Source of the DNA: Scatophagus argus
Taxonomy: Eukaryota > Chordata > Actinopteri > Scatophagidae
Reading direction: 5' to 3'
Assembly (NCBI RefSeq): GCF_020382885.2
Contig: NC_058501.1
Location: 13,489,501-13,553,500 of the forward strand
DNA: 64,000 nt
The position numbers and the translations under genes were made by a program. The first letter of the stretch is position 1. Every line of letters begins with the position of its first letter. Shown piece after piece: positions 24,863-37,500 of this stretch. The notes beneath the pieces are model-generated. The model was not told the origin of the DNA and ran no database searches. It saw nothing but the letters and a program-made list of their open reading frames with translations.

Positions 24863-25169
24863 AAGACTGCGTTCATCTGCTTTTTATAGACTACAAACTA
24901 CTGTTTCTTTGACAATTTTTCCCATTGAAATTGTGAGATTAATTCAGGAGTTGTGAATTACTTACTATGCAGTATTCCATAGAACTCTTTTTTACACTGC
25001 GTTTGAACCGTATTGTCTCACTCTTGGTTTAACTTGAATACATCAGCTCCATTTGTGTCATTTTATAGGAGACCAGGTCTGTAATTTATTTATATTTCCA
25101 TTCACCGTGCACTGATAATGTCACCACAGATGTATTTAGGTTACAGTGTTGCAAAAATTCATTTCATTA

Positions 25170-25175
25170 AATAAA
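25170..25175 (+). terminator. Candidate FKBP14 polyadenylation signal
   Basis: AATAAA about 310 bases after the FKBP14 stop, in an A/T-rich stretch. Confidence 0.6.
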
Positions 25176-25189
25176 TGTTTTCAAAATTA

Positions 25190-27359
25190 AAATATATGAG
25201 GTAAATATACTTATTTAGTATCTTTACAATGCATGTGCCTAAAATAACCTGTGCATGCAGGGAGCCTTGGTGATGCTCCATGGTGGTAATTTCTTTTTTG
25301 TACATGTCTCCATTAATCACTAGAGGGCACTCTTATCCTAGACTTTTGCATACAAATTTTGACAGTAATAATGTTCTGTCAGTGGTGCCTCTCAGTTTCT
25401 AGCAGACAAAATTATCAAAGTGAGATGATATGAGGAATAAATCATTAAAAGTATGAAGGAGGCAAATTCTGTGTTGTGCCTTAAAGGAATATTGTTGCAT
25501 TTCATTGCTCCATGTACAATTGCAGTGAGCTTTAGGCAACCATCACATTCATTACATTTTGCAGAAATGTGACCTAAAAGGGAGTCCAAATGTTAGATTA
25601 TCTCTTTGATCTCTAAGTAGGAAACTGACATCATTGAGTTACCATTTTAAATCTATGAAATTACCCCCATTGCACGTCAAACATCATGTGAATCCACATA
25701 ACCAACTTCCTGTTTGTTTTCCGTTAAGTAATGAGAAGTAATAAGCACTGTAATAAGGTAGTAATGAGGACTCTCCTTTTCAAGATTGTAATTCGTAAAA
25801 AGAAAAAAAAATTGTTTGTGCTTTACTAAGATTTTGGTTGAGTGAATGATAGAAGAGGATGCAATCTCTTTTCCCCCTAACAGTAGAGGCCTCAAGCAAG
25901 CATCACAACAAGCATCACCGTCACATACTTAAAGTGTGATGTATTGAGTATTAAGGCCATTGTAAGACATATCATTTCAGTTGTTCCATTACACAGAGCT
26001 GCATGAAAATTGCACCATGGTAAGTTTCTAATACAACAGCATAGTGTTATGAGAGACATACTGCAGGTGTGCATTTCAGTTTTGTTGGTTGCTTGTTATC
26101 TTAGTCACTATCTTAAAGGTACATAACCCTGTTCCATTAATTAACTAACTACTAAAAAGATGTGAGGAAGAAGGCTACAAGACACTGACGAAGGTTGACA
26201 TGCTACAGTGAAACTCTTACAAAACACAAACAGACTTCAGAGTAGCGAGTCAGTGTGAACACTGTGGTATCACCTATATCTTTTCTCACAAAGAGCACCA
26301 CAGTTTTTATCACCAATGAAGTTCACATAGTGTCTGACAAAATTCCATCCTGCTGACCACACCTACAGGTAAAACTGGATAAGTGGGAAGGCTGTATGGC
26401 CAGAGAGCATCAGATAAGGCCTCCTGGGTAAAATACCTGGCAGAGAAATGGCAATAGCTGTCACAAGATAAATAAAAAGTTGTTAACTACATACCTGTGA
26501 TTCACTGTGCTTCAGGCTACAAATGATCATCCCGAGCACAGGGCTGGGTCTTTCTTCTGACTGAGTCTCTTCTCCAGCTATCATTCTGTGCTAACATTAT
26601 TGTTAGATCGAAACCAATATTGTGAGAAACAGGTCATACCATTTTAAACTTAAGGTTTCTATCCTTTAATAAATCATCATTTGATAAATTACATTTTAAT
26701 CGCAACTGTCACAAAAATACATTTCGATCAAATGGATCTGTAGAAACAATTTACTTAATCACATCAAACCAACTTTGAAAGCAACATGCTGGGTACAGCT
26801 ATAGTATGACTATTAACTTCTATGGCATTGTGAAGTGAATGGCAACTAGTGCTGCACCAAATGATGTTACTGGCGTTCAAAAAGAAAGAAATGGACCCAG
26901 GTCATGTTTTCACATGAGAATATCCCAAATAACAGCATGTTACGAAACGACAGTACTACAAAACTGGCAACCGACACGAGTGCAGAGGAGTTCTGCTCAT
27001 GTGGTGCACAGTCTGCAGTATGACGTGTAAATTCAAATGACCAATATTTAATCCACTTATGTATCCTCAACATAACACCGAGTACATTAGAAATCAAAAT
27101 GGTAAATCCACAAACTGTTTCTCTTATGATTCTTGTTTTCTCTTGTGAACAGCTTTGTATTTACACATCAATTCAACAGACATCATTCTCAACAGTATAT
27201 ATATTATTGTGACAAAAGAACATGATGCAGAGTAAAAGACAAAAATAAACATCTTTACAAAATAAATCTTTACACTTGTTGCAAAAAAGTGCTTCACCAA
27301 CGCCCAATTGTCTCATATTTTGACACGCAGTTAAAATATTGATCATTACATGATCTGAT
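25190..27359. other. FKBP14-CHN2 tail-to-tail spacer
   Basis: About 2.2 kb between the converging 3' ends. I saw no exon resembling PRR15, WIPF3 or SCRN1, the genes that lie between FKBP14 and CHN2 in human, and no clear transposon. Open frames here are short and have no family signature. Confidence 0.5.
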
Positions 27360-27365
27360 TTTATT
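27360..27365 (-). terminator. Candidate CHN2 polyadenylation signal
   Basis: TTTATT on the + strand reads AATAAA on the CHN2 strand, about 490 bases after the stop codon. Confidence 0.45.
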
Positions 27366-27852
27366 TACAATGACATTTTAACCACTGCTCCCACTAAAAT
27401 CACAATATGCACACATGTCATGTGGGAAAATTAATTTGGCTGCTGTCATGAGGCTTGGTTTACACAGCACCAGGCCTCCACTGATTGACGATCCGCCTGA
27501 GGCAGAGTTCACACAGCGCTGTCATCATGACTGAGGCTACACCAGGTAGTGACAGTCTTCAAATTAAAGAGAGGAGGGAACAGCACTGTAGGTAGTTAAA
27601 AATACTGGATTTTTCTAATATAAAAATGATGGTCTTGGCTGACTATGAAAACCAAAAACATACAGTAACAAGACAATGTCAAGACTAAACCAACTTCAAC
27701 CAAAACAGTCATGCGAGAAATAAGCATTTCAAGTTCAGTTTGATTACAAACATTTCTTAAACTTCATTAGAATCAAGGTGGCTTGAATTTCCTCTTTAAC
27801 AGAATAAATAATTGTCCTTCGTACATCTTATAAGGCCCGCATGCCTCAGTCC

Positions 27853-29610
27853 TCAGAATAAGACATCTTCATGCTCTATCATAAGCTGCACCACCAGCTT
27901 CTGCTGCCTCATGTCGTTCAAGGTAGTCAAGGCATTCAGCTCTGGTGGCTGCATAAGTGTTGGACCAAAAACAATCCCAAGGTTCTCAGCATTCATTAAA
28001 TTGTCCTTTTCGAACAGTGTCACCCTGCAAAACACAAGAGGAGAACTAGTCTGTAAAGACAGTCAAATAAAGGAAACTGAAAACACAGCAAAATATTTCA
28101 ATGTGGTTTTCACCTCAGGAATATTAAAGTCAAGGACAAGGCTGGTAATATTCCATAAGTCTCTTGTTTTCAACAAATTCCACTAAAAGACTAAATAACA
28201 CATTAGACCGTCTCGCAATTCTATTAAACTATGGCCCTCAGCCTGTACAACACATCTTAAAAACAGGTAAACTATATTACGAGCCTCATTAACAGAATCA
28301 AAACACTACATGTCCTTATATCAGCGACTTGTGTGTATGAGTCGACCTCTTGAGGTGAGCCATCAGGTAACGTAGGGTCTCGTAGTGGGCTGGGGGGAGC
28401 TGCAGCAAACTCTCATGGATGGCCTCCAGTCTGGAATCAGCATCTGGAATTTCTACATTGCATAAGTAATAAGATTAGTATCAGAGCACTGCAGGGTACC
28501 GGTAACACAGTAATGGCGTGGAATAACTCAGAATGGAGGAGCTCTTACTCGCAGCTTGGATAAATTTTGAGTACAAGTCAAACGTAATGACTGGAATGGG
28601 AAGGTCTCTTAAGTAGAGCTTCAAAGCACCAGCGATGATGTTGATGTCTGCATAGGCACTGGCACTGATGTCAGCCTTTTCACCATCTGTTGATTAAAAA
28701 AAAGAGAATGTATGACTAATGTGCAATTTTAGACTTGATACAAGTATACACAAAAGCAGAATGTTCTTACGTACGTCACAAAATTACAGACAGGGCTATT
28801 TTGTGCCGTAGCGCAACTGAAACAAGCTTCTTTTTCAAAATTATGAACTCGTGAACTAAAACCTCAGAGCGCTACATCCCAGGGCACAGAACTCTGATGT
28901 CAACAAACCTCGGTCAAAGGCAAGCCTCACATCCTCTATGTGCTCTGAGAAGCCAGACACTCTGTAGAGACCTTCAGATTTCATACCTGCAAGAGAAAAT
29001 TGGGAAGCTTGTCTCAGTTTTTTCCATTTCAGCATCCTCCCCTCCATTCCTCCCATTCTGTGGAGGAAATTTAGGCCTCTAACAAGAGGTTCAATAACAC
29101 TTCTGATCATTGCAAACCAATTTGCACAATCCTTCAGTTTGAGACTGTACCTCTCAACTCTATCTCCTGAATGCACATGTCCACCACCATGGGTCGTGTC
29201 GTGTTATGAGCTTTGACAAGCGTGGTGAGGTCACAGCTAAACACTTTCTTTATCCTGCGCAGGTCCGGCTGGCAGTCGCTGGGAACCAGTTTGGAGCACT
29301 GTTTGTGTACATTCAGCCCACAGTCTATAAGAGGCAGAAGGGAGATAACCAGAGAAAGAGGGAGAGATTAGTCCCAGACTGATGATAACACAGCCATCGC
29401 AGCAGGCTTAAGACAGCTGTTTGAAAAGGTTTCCCACAGTCAGTGATAAACTGCACTGTCAGACAGCGCAGCCGCTCCTAAGCTGTGTCGGTGCACTGCG
29501 CCAAAGGTAGATAACAGCAAACATTGCAACATGGGCGCGGGTTCTTGTTGTAGTTTTAGTCACATGGAGAGCACTGGACAGCTGGCAGAGCAGAGTGTGT
29601 GTGTGTGTGT

Positions 29611-29644
<34 letters not shown>

Positions 29645-31527
29645 TGTGCGCCTGATTGCGGGGCAGCACAACTTGAAATGACAGTTTTTGAGAGAGCCAT
29701 GGACTTGTGGACGGGAGTGTCCGAGTGAAATCATTCATCACAAAGACGTTTTACTGCCTGGGCGACGTTAACACTGGTCTGCTGATTGGGGTTCTCACTC
29801 TCAGTCAGTGCTCGCAGAGAGTGTAGCAGGAGATAAGGAAAAAAGACAGAGTGAGAGGGGACAAAGAAGTCTCTCCTGTTCCCCACAGCACATGAGGTGT
29901 CTGATGATACTAGTGTTTGCCTCTGGCTTATCAGCTCTGCAAATGTCTCAACAACAAACACTCTGTTTGGTGAGAAAGCAACCAAGTCCACTGATGTGCA
30001 CATCAGTTCCAGAACTTCCTGTGCAGTGAATGAATCTTGTGACCATGAAGAACTTGAAATCCCCACTGAACTCTAACACACGATCAATCACTCAGTTCTC
30101 ATACTATATTTGACCAATAATTACATTTGGCCTGTGTTTGACCTATCCTTGTTTACATATTATATTATAGTGATTTCTGTTGACAAAGAAACATAATTTA
30201 CATTTTGATGTAAATGCTGTCAACATACTGCATCACATGGCACTTCTTTAGCTAGAGCTAGAAAACGGTATGTAAAAACATTTAAGAGCCTTTCATCTTG
30301 GTACGACTGTGATTACATACTCTTGAGAAACAGTGATAGCTGGGATTATATAAAAGTGCGTGTGCTGCACTGGATTTATCTGTAGAATGTTTTGATGAAT
30401 CACTGACAGGTGGACCTCAACTTGTTTATCATAGATAATACAGCAAGAAGGATAATAACCATAAAACGTGACAAAATCGAACCACCAGCTGAAAGGGGGG
30501 AAATCAGGGTGATTATGCAACTGAAACATAACAACGTGACACGACTGTGTTTTCCGCAGATGATACACTACTTGTGTAATCCATGACTTACATGAAATTT
30601 TATGTGTAATCCATGACTGGCAATACAGATGCTGGAGTGTATTTACCTGAGCAGCGGACACCCTGTGCGATGAGGCCCCACATGAAGTTGGCACAATACT
30701 CACACCAGTGTGGCCCTCGAAACGTGTGTACCTGGGGTTAAACATGACAATACACAATCAGTGTTATACACACACAAACATGCGCCACATAACGCAAGTC
30801 ATTGCTACTCCCAGTCCGAACCGGAGAACTTCCTATCGATGCACTGGATAGAGATTACTTTGTGATCCCAAGCTACAGTGGATGGGACCCCTCGCCAAAT
30901 GAGAGCATTTGTATATACAAGGCAGATTAAAGGATTTACTATAATGTGTCTGGCATCTGTTCCTGGGCAATCGGATACATGCGGGCAAGCCTGCAAGTCA
31001 AAATAACAGATGTACACCCACCGTGCATTGAAAAACACAGACAAGATGGCAAATGTAGCCACACCTGCATGCACGTGCACACACACACACCTTCATTGGT
31101 TCTTTGAATAGACAGTAGTAGACTGATGAGTGAAGAGGGCATACGGCAGGTGGTGAGTGGATGGTTTTTGTTCTTTTTCAAAGGGTGAGTACAAAAAGCT
31201 TGGGGTCACTACAATCAGCATGTTAACTGAAACCTATGATACAGTTTCAAGAAGGAGCGTTGAGGAGCCCAAAGGCAACATATCCCTAAATTCTCCTTTG
31301 TACATTTAGAGCCATAACTGTATTCTACTTTCCACAATGTGCTTTGCAATGACACTCTCTGACTTAGAGTGGAGGACTCTACAGTACTTCAACCTAAAAC
31401 AAAAAAGGGATCAAAGAGCTTTAAAATCAATCCTAATCAATGTGCTCGGCTGTTAATGGGTTGTGGTATAGTGTATCCATTAGTTCCCCTCAGTCCATAG
31501 GGGTGTCAGCTGCATGTGTTCTCATCA

Positions 31528-31569
<42 letters not shown>

Positions 31570-34500
31570 ATGATGGGACAAGCAAGGGATTACTTAAAAA
31601 AGTGTTAATAGAGAACAGCTGAAAATGTACTCCTTTTTTAGGGGGAAATAAAATAAAGTTGTCAGTAGCCATGAAACATTTCTTAGCAAAGACCGGCTCA
31701 CCTTGAAGTTGTGTATCTTTTCATAGGAGCACTGCTTGTCCGGTGTGTCTTTCAAGGCACTCCGTCGCACCAGGGGTGAGGAGATCTGTGGACAGGAGGC
31801 CAACAGTTTAATAGGCTTCCACAGAAGTGTTCCCTTACTCCCCAGTTTGACTCCCAGAGCCAAAGCCAGCAGCTCCTGATGCTTCCTCTCCTGTCTTTTA
31901 GCCTTGTGGGAAATCAGCTCCCCTCCCAAACCTCCTCTGTTTTCTTCTGCATCCATGCTCGCCTGGTCGGGTTCCCACAGACTCTCCAGCTCCTCTGGTG
32001 AAAGATGTGAAGTGGAGATGTTTTTGCTGTGCAGCAGACGCTGCCTGCAACAGCCCAGCGCAGAGGCAGCAGCTACGCTCCACTCCCTTCTGACCCAGGG
32101 AGACTGATGACAGCCTGCACGGGGTTGACTCTGCATCTGGTCTGAATCTGGTGGCAGCAGCCAACAAGAGGAACAGGGGGAGCAGGATTGGTAGTGGGCG
32201 GCCTGAGGGCAGGAGTGTGCCTCACACAATGGCCCTCTTTCACACGCCCAGAAAGGAAAGAAAGAGAGAGGGAGAGAGAGAGAACAGGGACCCTGAGAGG
32301 GAGGGGCAGGAGATTGAGAGTAAGGGCGGTCGGGTGCTGTCAGGACCGCTTCACACAGCTCAACAGCTCTGTAAAGCAGGATCAATAGCGCAGACGCCCT
32401 CTTTAGAGCAGAGAGCACACTCCCATTAGGACGCTGCCTTCCGGTCACACTCCACTTCACTTAACTGGACATAATACCACAGTTCTCAGTCAGCACTGGG
32501 TCTCCTAAACGGGTCACTCAGCTGCTCAAAGACCAACCAAAGATTCTCTGGCCTGACAGAGCCGAGGCTGTGTCCTCATAATTCAAACAGATCTTGACCT
32601 CCAGCTATGTCAGTCGGCTGGTGGAATTCCCCACACTGCCGTCCAGACTGGATCTTCCAGACACTCTGACTGCAGACTACTCCCGCCAATCACAATCATT
32701 TCTCTGAAGAACAGCAGAGTCAGACCATCAACTGGGATTGGGAGGGATTACTGCCATAATCCTTACACAGGGAATAATCCCATAGTGCCCAAATCCAAAT
32801 AAAATCCCACAGGAGGCTCATTTGCAGGCCTGCAGCCATATAGTGTGTTACCAGTGGGGGGCTGTTGCTATGTTCATGCTGACTTTGTCCCTATTAGCTC
32901 TGCTTGTAAACAACAAGTAAACAGCACTGCATGGCTGTCTGCTTTTCTAATTAATCAAGAAGCTCTGAACAGAGGTACAGTGACAGCAGGGCAAACCATA
33001 TGCCAAATAATAAATATCTGCAAGATTTTATGCTAAGCAAGTCTTTCACACAACAGCTGGGTCTGAACATGGAGAGATATCACAGAAAAACAAGGTTCAA
33101 CTGGTTTATTGAACAGGGAGAGAAGGTCAGAAAGCCAGTAAGCAGTGGATTTGTGATGATAAAGAGTTGGCCTCAAGGCAGCGTGGTAGAGTGGAGAGCA
33201 AAAGACCTAAAGGGAAACTGCAAAGCTGAGATAAAATGAAAGGATTGGCAGCTCTCACACACACAGAAGCAAAGTCAAAAAACTGCCTTGGGTCTTTTGT
33301 GTACCAGCTATTTCCTTCTGTCTCTGATGTCTGGGGGCAAAAGTTAACTGGCTGATAGCTGCAAGAGTGACAGGACAGGTGAAGATATTTGTTATTGTGG
33401 TTGACATTCTTTGAAAAGACCTACACATACCATACCATACAATTCAGCTCTAAGTCTGAGGGGACAGATGAGGAATAGACCACTTGGAGATATTTTAGCC
33501 TCGCAAGGTTGAGGGAGGGAGGACGAGGGCTGCGCTCTTTTGTCTGCAGGCAGATGGCTTCTTGTCTCTTAAAGAAGAGCTCTGCAAGAAAAGACACAAA
33601 AGGTGGTCGCACAGCAAGCTCTGCTTTCTTTTCAGTGGCTTGGCTCTTTTATTCCCACAAGGCTTTGTAAGGGCACAGCTGAGCGGACTCTGTTGTGAGC
33701 GAGTACTTGGACTCATGGCCAAACAGCACAGTGGGCACTGACACAGTATGACAGCAGGATACATCTACCCACATCCTCAACAAAACAGCCCTTACAACAT
33801 CTCAGACAAAAAGGAAAATAGACATACTGTGAAGGGCGTAGCAGTTAAAGATATCGGCCATTATTCAAAACTGGAGGAAATTGCCACTTTTGTTTTCAGT
33901 AGGAACACTGAAAACTGATAAATTTGTCTGTGTATGAGGTCAAACATAAATCTAAAAGTCTGTAAAGTCTGAAAAAATACTGTGACGCTTACATTATGTT
34001 TTAGATCTAAAAGACACTTTTATAGCATGAAACTCTGGGGAGAGAACAGGTAATTATCCTAACAAACAACATGACAATTTCTGTGCAAATCTTTCCAGGG
34101 CATGCGAGCACACCAGCCCATCAAGAGCCAGTGATTAAACCGGTGTGGTGAGTATCAGGAGGAATGTGGAGGAGGCTCTGGCCACTGAGCAAATTCCTGC
34201 TCATGCAAAGAGAAGGAGGGAGGTTGATCTACAGGTCGACCTTATGGGAGCATTTTAATTACACAAGAATTTGCAGCCACTGCAATATGGGGTATCAACC
34301 TGACACTGAGTAAATACACGTGAATGTTGACTATACAGTAAGGCTACTGTGGCTGTAGCGTCTCAGGGCGTGGCTGTGTAACTAGTAAACACAAAGTTCA
34401 AAGGCAACCGCAGATTTCGAGCCATCAGGCAAGGTCTCTGCTTCTCGGGCATGTAATATTCGAGCAGACAGAAAACATTTTTCTCTCTGACTGGCAGGTG

Positions 34501-37500
34501 GTTTTCAAATGTTGTCTGACAAAGCCTGCCATCATCACAGCTGTCACTGTCTCAGATCCTCATGTATAAAACTTGGCAGGAGGAATACAAAATCATTTTT
34601 TCCAAAGCGAGGCGAGATAACTGACAATGTGACATTCAGAGCTAGAGATGTGCTCCAGATTTACTTGCCAAATTGGAGGTTAATTGGAGTCTGCAGCCCA
34701 CAAAATGTCAAACATCATAGCTGCAAATCAAACAGAGTGCAACAGCGCGTGGAGCAGTTCAATAAAGCACTGTGTGTTACGCAAACACAGTTTAGTCTGT
34801 GTATCTTAGGGCACTTTTAACTTTTAAGGACAGATCCCTGCCCAAAGGACTTCCTAAAGGTTAGCAGTGGCATGTGTATGAAACCTTATACTGTATGAAG
34901 CCACTATAAGTCACTGGACTAAAACCTGACCGAAGGCCATTTGGTCAAAAATACTGCATTAATAGCTTATGTCTTAAGTTACAAAAAACAGAGGACTGAT
35001 GATATTAATACTGAAACTGATGCTCCAGCTGACAGGACTGTCACATATCTGTCACTGACTGACTGTCAAGATGACAAACTATATGCTGACATTTTTAAGG
35101 CAAAGTATAACCCAAAGCAATAAATCTGGCCCTTCATCTGAAAAAGACAAAAGATGCAGCTCATAAAACACATATACTCTGAAGAGCAAAAGACAAAGAA
35201 ATCTTTAGTGTCCGTTATTAAAAAGAGGTTGATGTGAAAGTTCTGTCACCAGGTCCAACAGGAGGAGGAAACAAGATAAGATTGCCACCTAGTGGAGGGA
35301 CAGTTGGGTTCCTCGTCCAGTAAGGAGCAGACATTCCTCATTGATACAGTAAATCATTCACAGACTTTAATCTGACAACAGCACACAAGTGCCAATGAAC
35401 ACAATGAGCAATTTGTCTCACCCAAGATCAGTGTGTCTGATATGCATGGCAGGCAGAGCAAAGTCCTGGTCCCCTTGCTCATCATTACCTTTTAGAGGAC
35501 GCAACAAAGCATGGCAGCAGTGAACATACCCAGGGGCTACGGGGATAATGTACGTCTCACTCACAGGACAAAGTGTCCTGTCAGTAGCACTTCCATCCAA
35601 CTGGAAATGTTCAGCAGTGTGGGAGCAGATCAAAGTCATGGTATTATACAGTGTCTGTCACACGGCCCAGGGAAATGTTCATGATAATTTAAATGTACAA
35701 AGATGATGAAACAACTGAGAAGTTTGGCTCTAAAGGAGGTGTATTGCTTTAGAAACATCAATCCAATCATAAATTAACTCTGGCTTACCATGACTAACAA
35801 GACTGTCAGGGACTGAAACCAGAGTTTAATAACAAAGGCAGGTTCTCTGACATTCTTCATAATTTCGAGTAACAGGCTGCTAACAGCTGTTGGCGGTAGC
35901 TTCATATTTATCTACAAACATGAGAGTATTGATCTACTCGAGCTGACTTCAAGGAGATAGGGAATGAGCCTATTTCTGGTCCTTTAAAATGCTATAGAGA
36001 CAGGCAGGACCAGCAAATTTGAGAAAGTTTCATCCTAATAAACTATGACACAACTTGTTGTTAAGTAATTTTCTATCAAGCTGCTTATGACAGAGTGCAT
36101 GTAAACATCTGTGAAGCAGTGTCTCAAGGAAGGACACTTCAGCAAGGTATATGCTTTAACTTTGGACCTTTCAAACAGCCTCTCTACTCCGCAGTGCTCA
36201 GAAGTGTACAGCACACTTAAATGTAAACTTGAAACGCATTTAATTGATGTACTATATACTGAAACGCACCCTTTCATCCCTCTGGAAGGTGACCCTACGT
36301 GGTTCCGTGCGTCCACGGTTCAGCCTGTGCACCATCTTGTCCTTGAGCAGCGAGGTGTAACCAAGATGCTCATAGATAGGGTTGGTGGTCATTTTGGCAA
36401 TGTACTCAGCCGCCTTGGTCTCGATGTAGAGAGTGATGAGAGCGTCTGTCACAAGGTCGTGGACCGACTCAAACCTCTTCTCCCCGACGAAGTGCTTCCC
36501 GTCATAGAACAATCGGTAGTTGAGAGTCTGGTGCCCAAACCTAGAATGACATGTAAGAATGAGAATGTGGATGAAGACAGAGGGAGTACTGGATGAATAA
36601 AAGCCTGGAGACTGCGAGGACTGGGCTCCTGACAGGGGCCGACCTCTCAGGGATCTGTGCTGCATACTGATGCTGTTGGTACCTTAAGGCCAAGGTGTGT
36701 GTCCCTGGCTGTCTTTGGCTCTCCCTGATGAGGTAAGCACCCTCTACTCCTGCCAGCAGCTCATCTGCATATTCTCGAGAGATCACGCCATGAAATCTGC
36801 AAAACAAAAAAAGTAAGCAGTAGTTACAAGCCTTCCGTCAATGCCATTTTATCCTCAAATACACAGAGATTTACATTTTGCATGTTAAGCTCAAGCTCTT
36901 ACCAAACACACACAAAATACTCATCCACCCACTTAAACGTAAACCACATCGGATGCAAGGCAGAAATAAAAACAAACACACAGTATTACCTGAAAAAAGG
37001 CAGGAAAACAATGACAGTAATCAAGTTACACTCACTCTCTGCCGTAGTATTTGGGTCTGCTCTCCATCTGTAAACCAGAACAGGACATATTGGCAGGAAC
37101 ACTATGATATGAAAGCTCAATTAAATGGCTCTGCGAATTGTTCCTGGAGCCTGTGCGAAAGATAAAGGACTCTCTACACCACAGGACAGATTATCTCCAT
37201 CTGTGCCCCCTCATCTATTCGCAGCTACCAAACCATAAAGCCAAAGAGTGTGGAGATGAATTAGAGGCAGTGCAAGAAAACAGCTGCTGATAGATGGCCA
37301 GCTGCAAGGAATTAATATTTGGTGTGTTATTGTGTCATGCCAGGGCGTGTAGTGTGTCTGCACTACAAATTCTGCAAAGAATATGGCTAAAAAAGCACAT
37401 TATACAACACGCTATAAACGTGTAAGACTCATATGAAGATTCTCTGGAATATCACGAGGTGCTTTTTCTGACAGTGCTTTTGAATGCTTTTGATGGCTGC

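Noticed and set aside
27853-28686. Assignment of the chimaerin gene as CHN1
   Set aside because: Some C-terminal residues resemble CHN1, but the [16 protein letters not shown] start and CPVL/CREB5 as neighbours fit CHN2.
31594-32460. A single 288-residue protein on the minus strand
   Set aside because: Only 31702-31956 behaves as coding sequence. The frame begins at a GTG, runs through a splice donor at 31701, and its first part matches no family.
31786-36269. A small exon equivalent to human TAVEK between the CHN2 SH2 and C1 exons
   Set aside because: I could not find a convincing microexon, and direct joining of 36270 to 31785 is already in phase.
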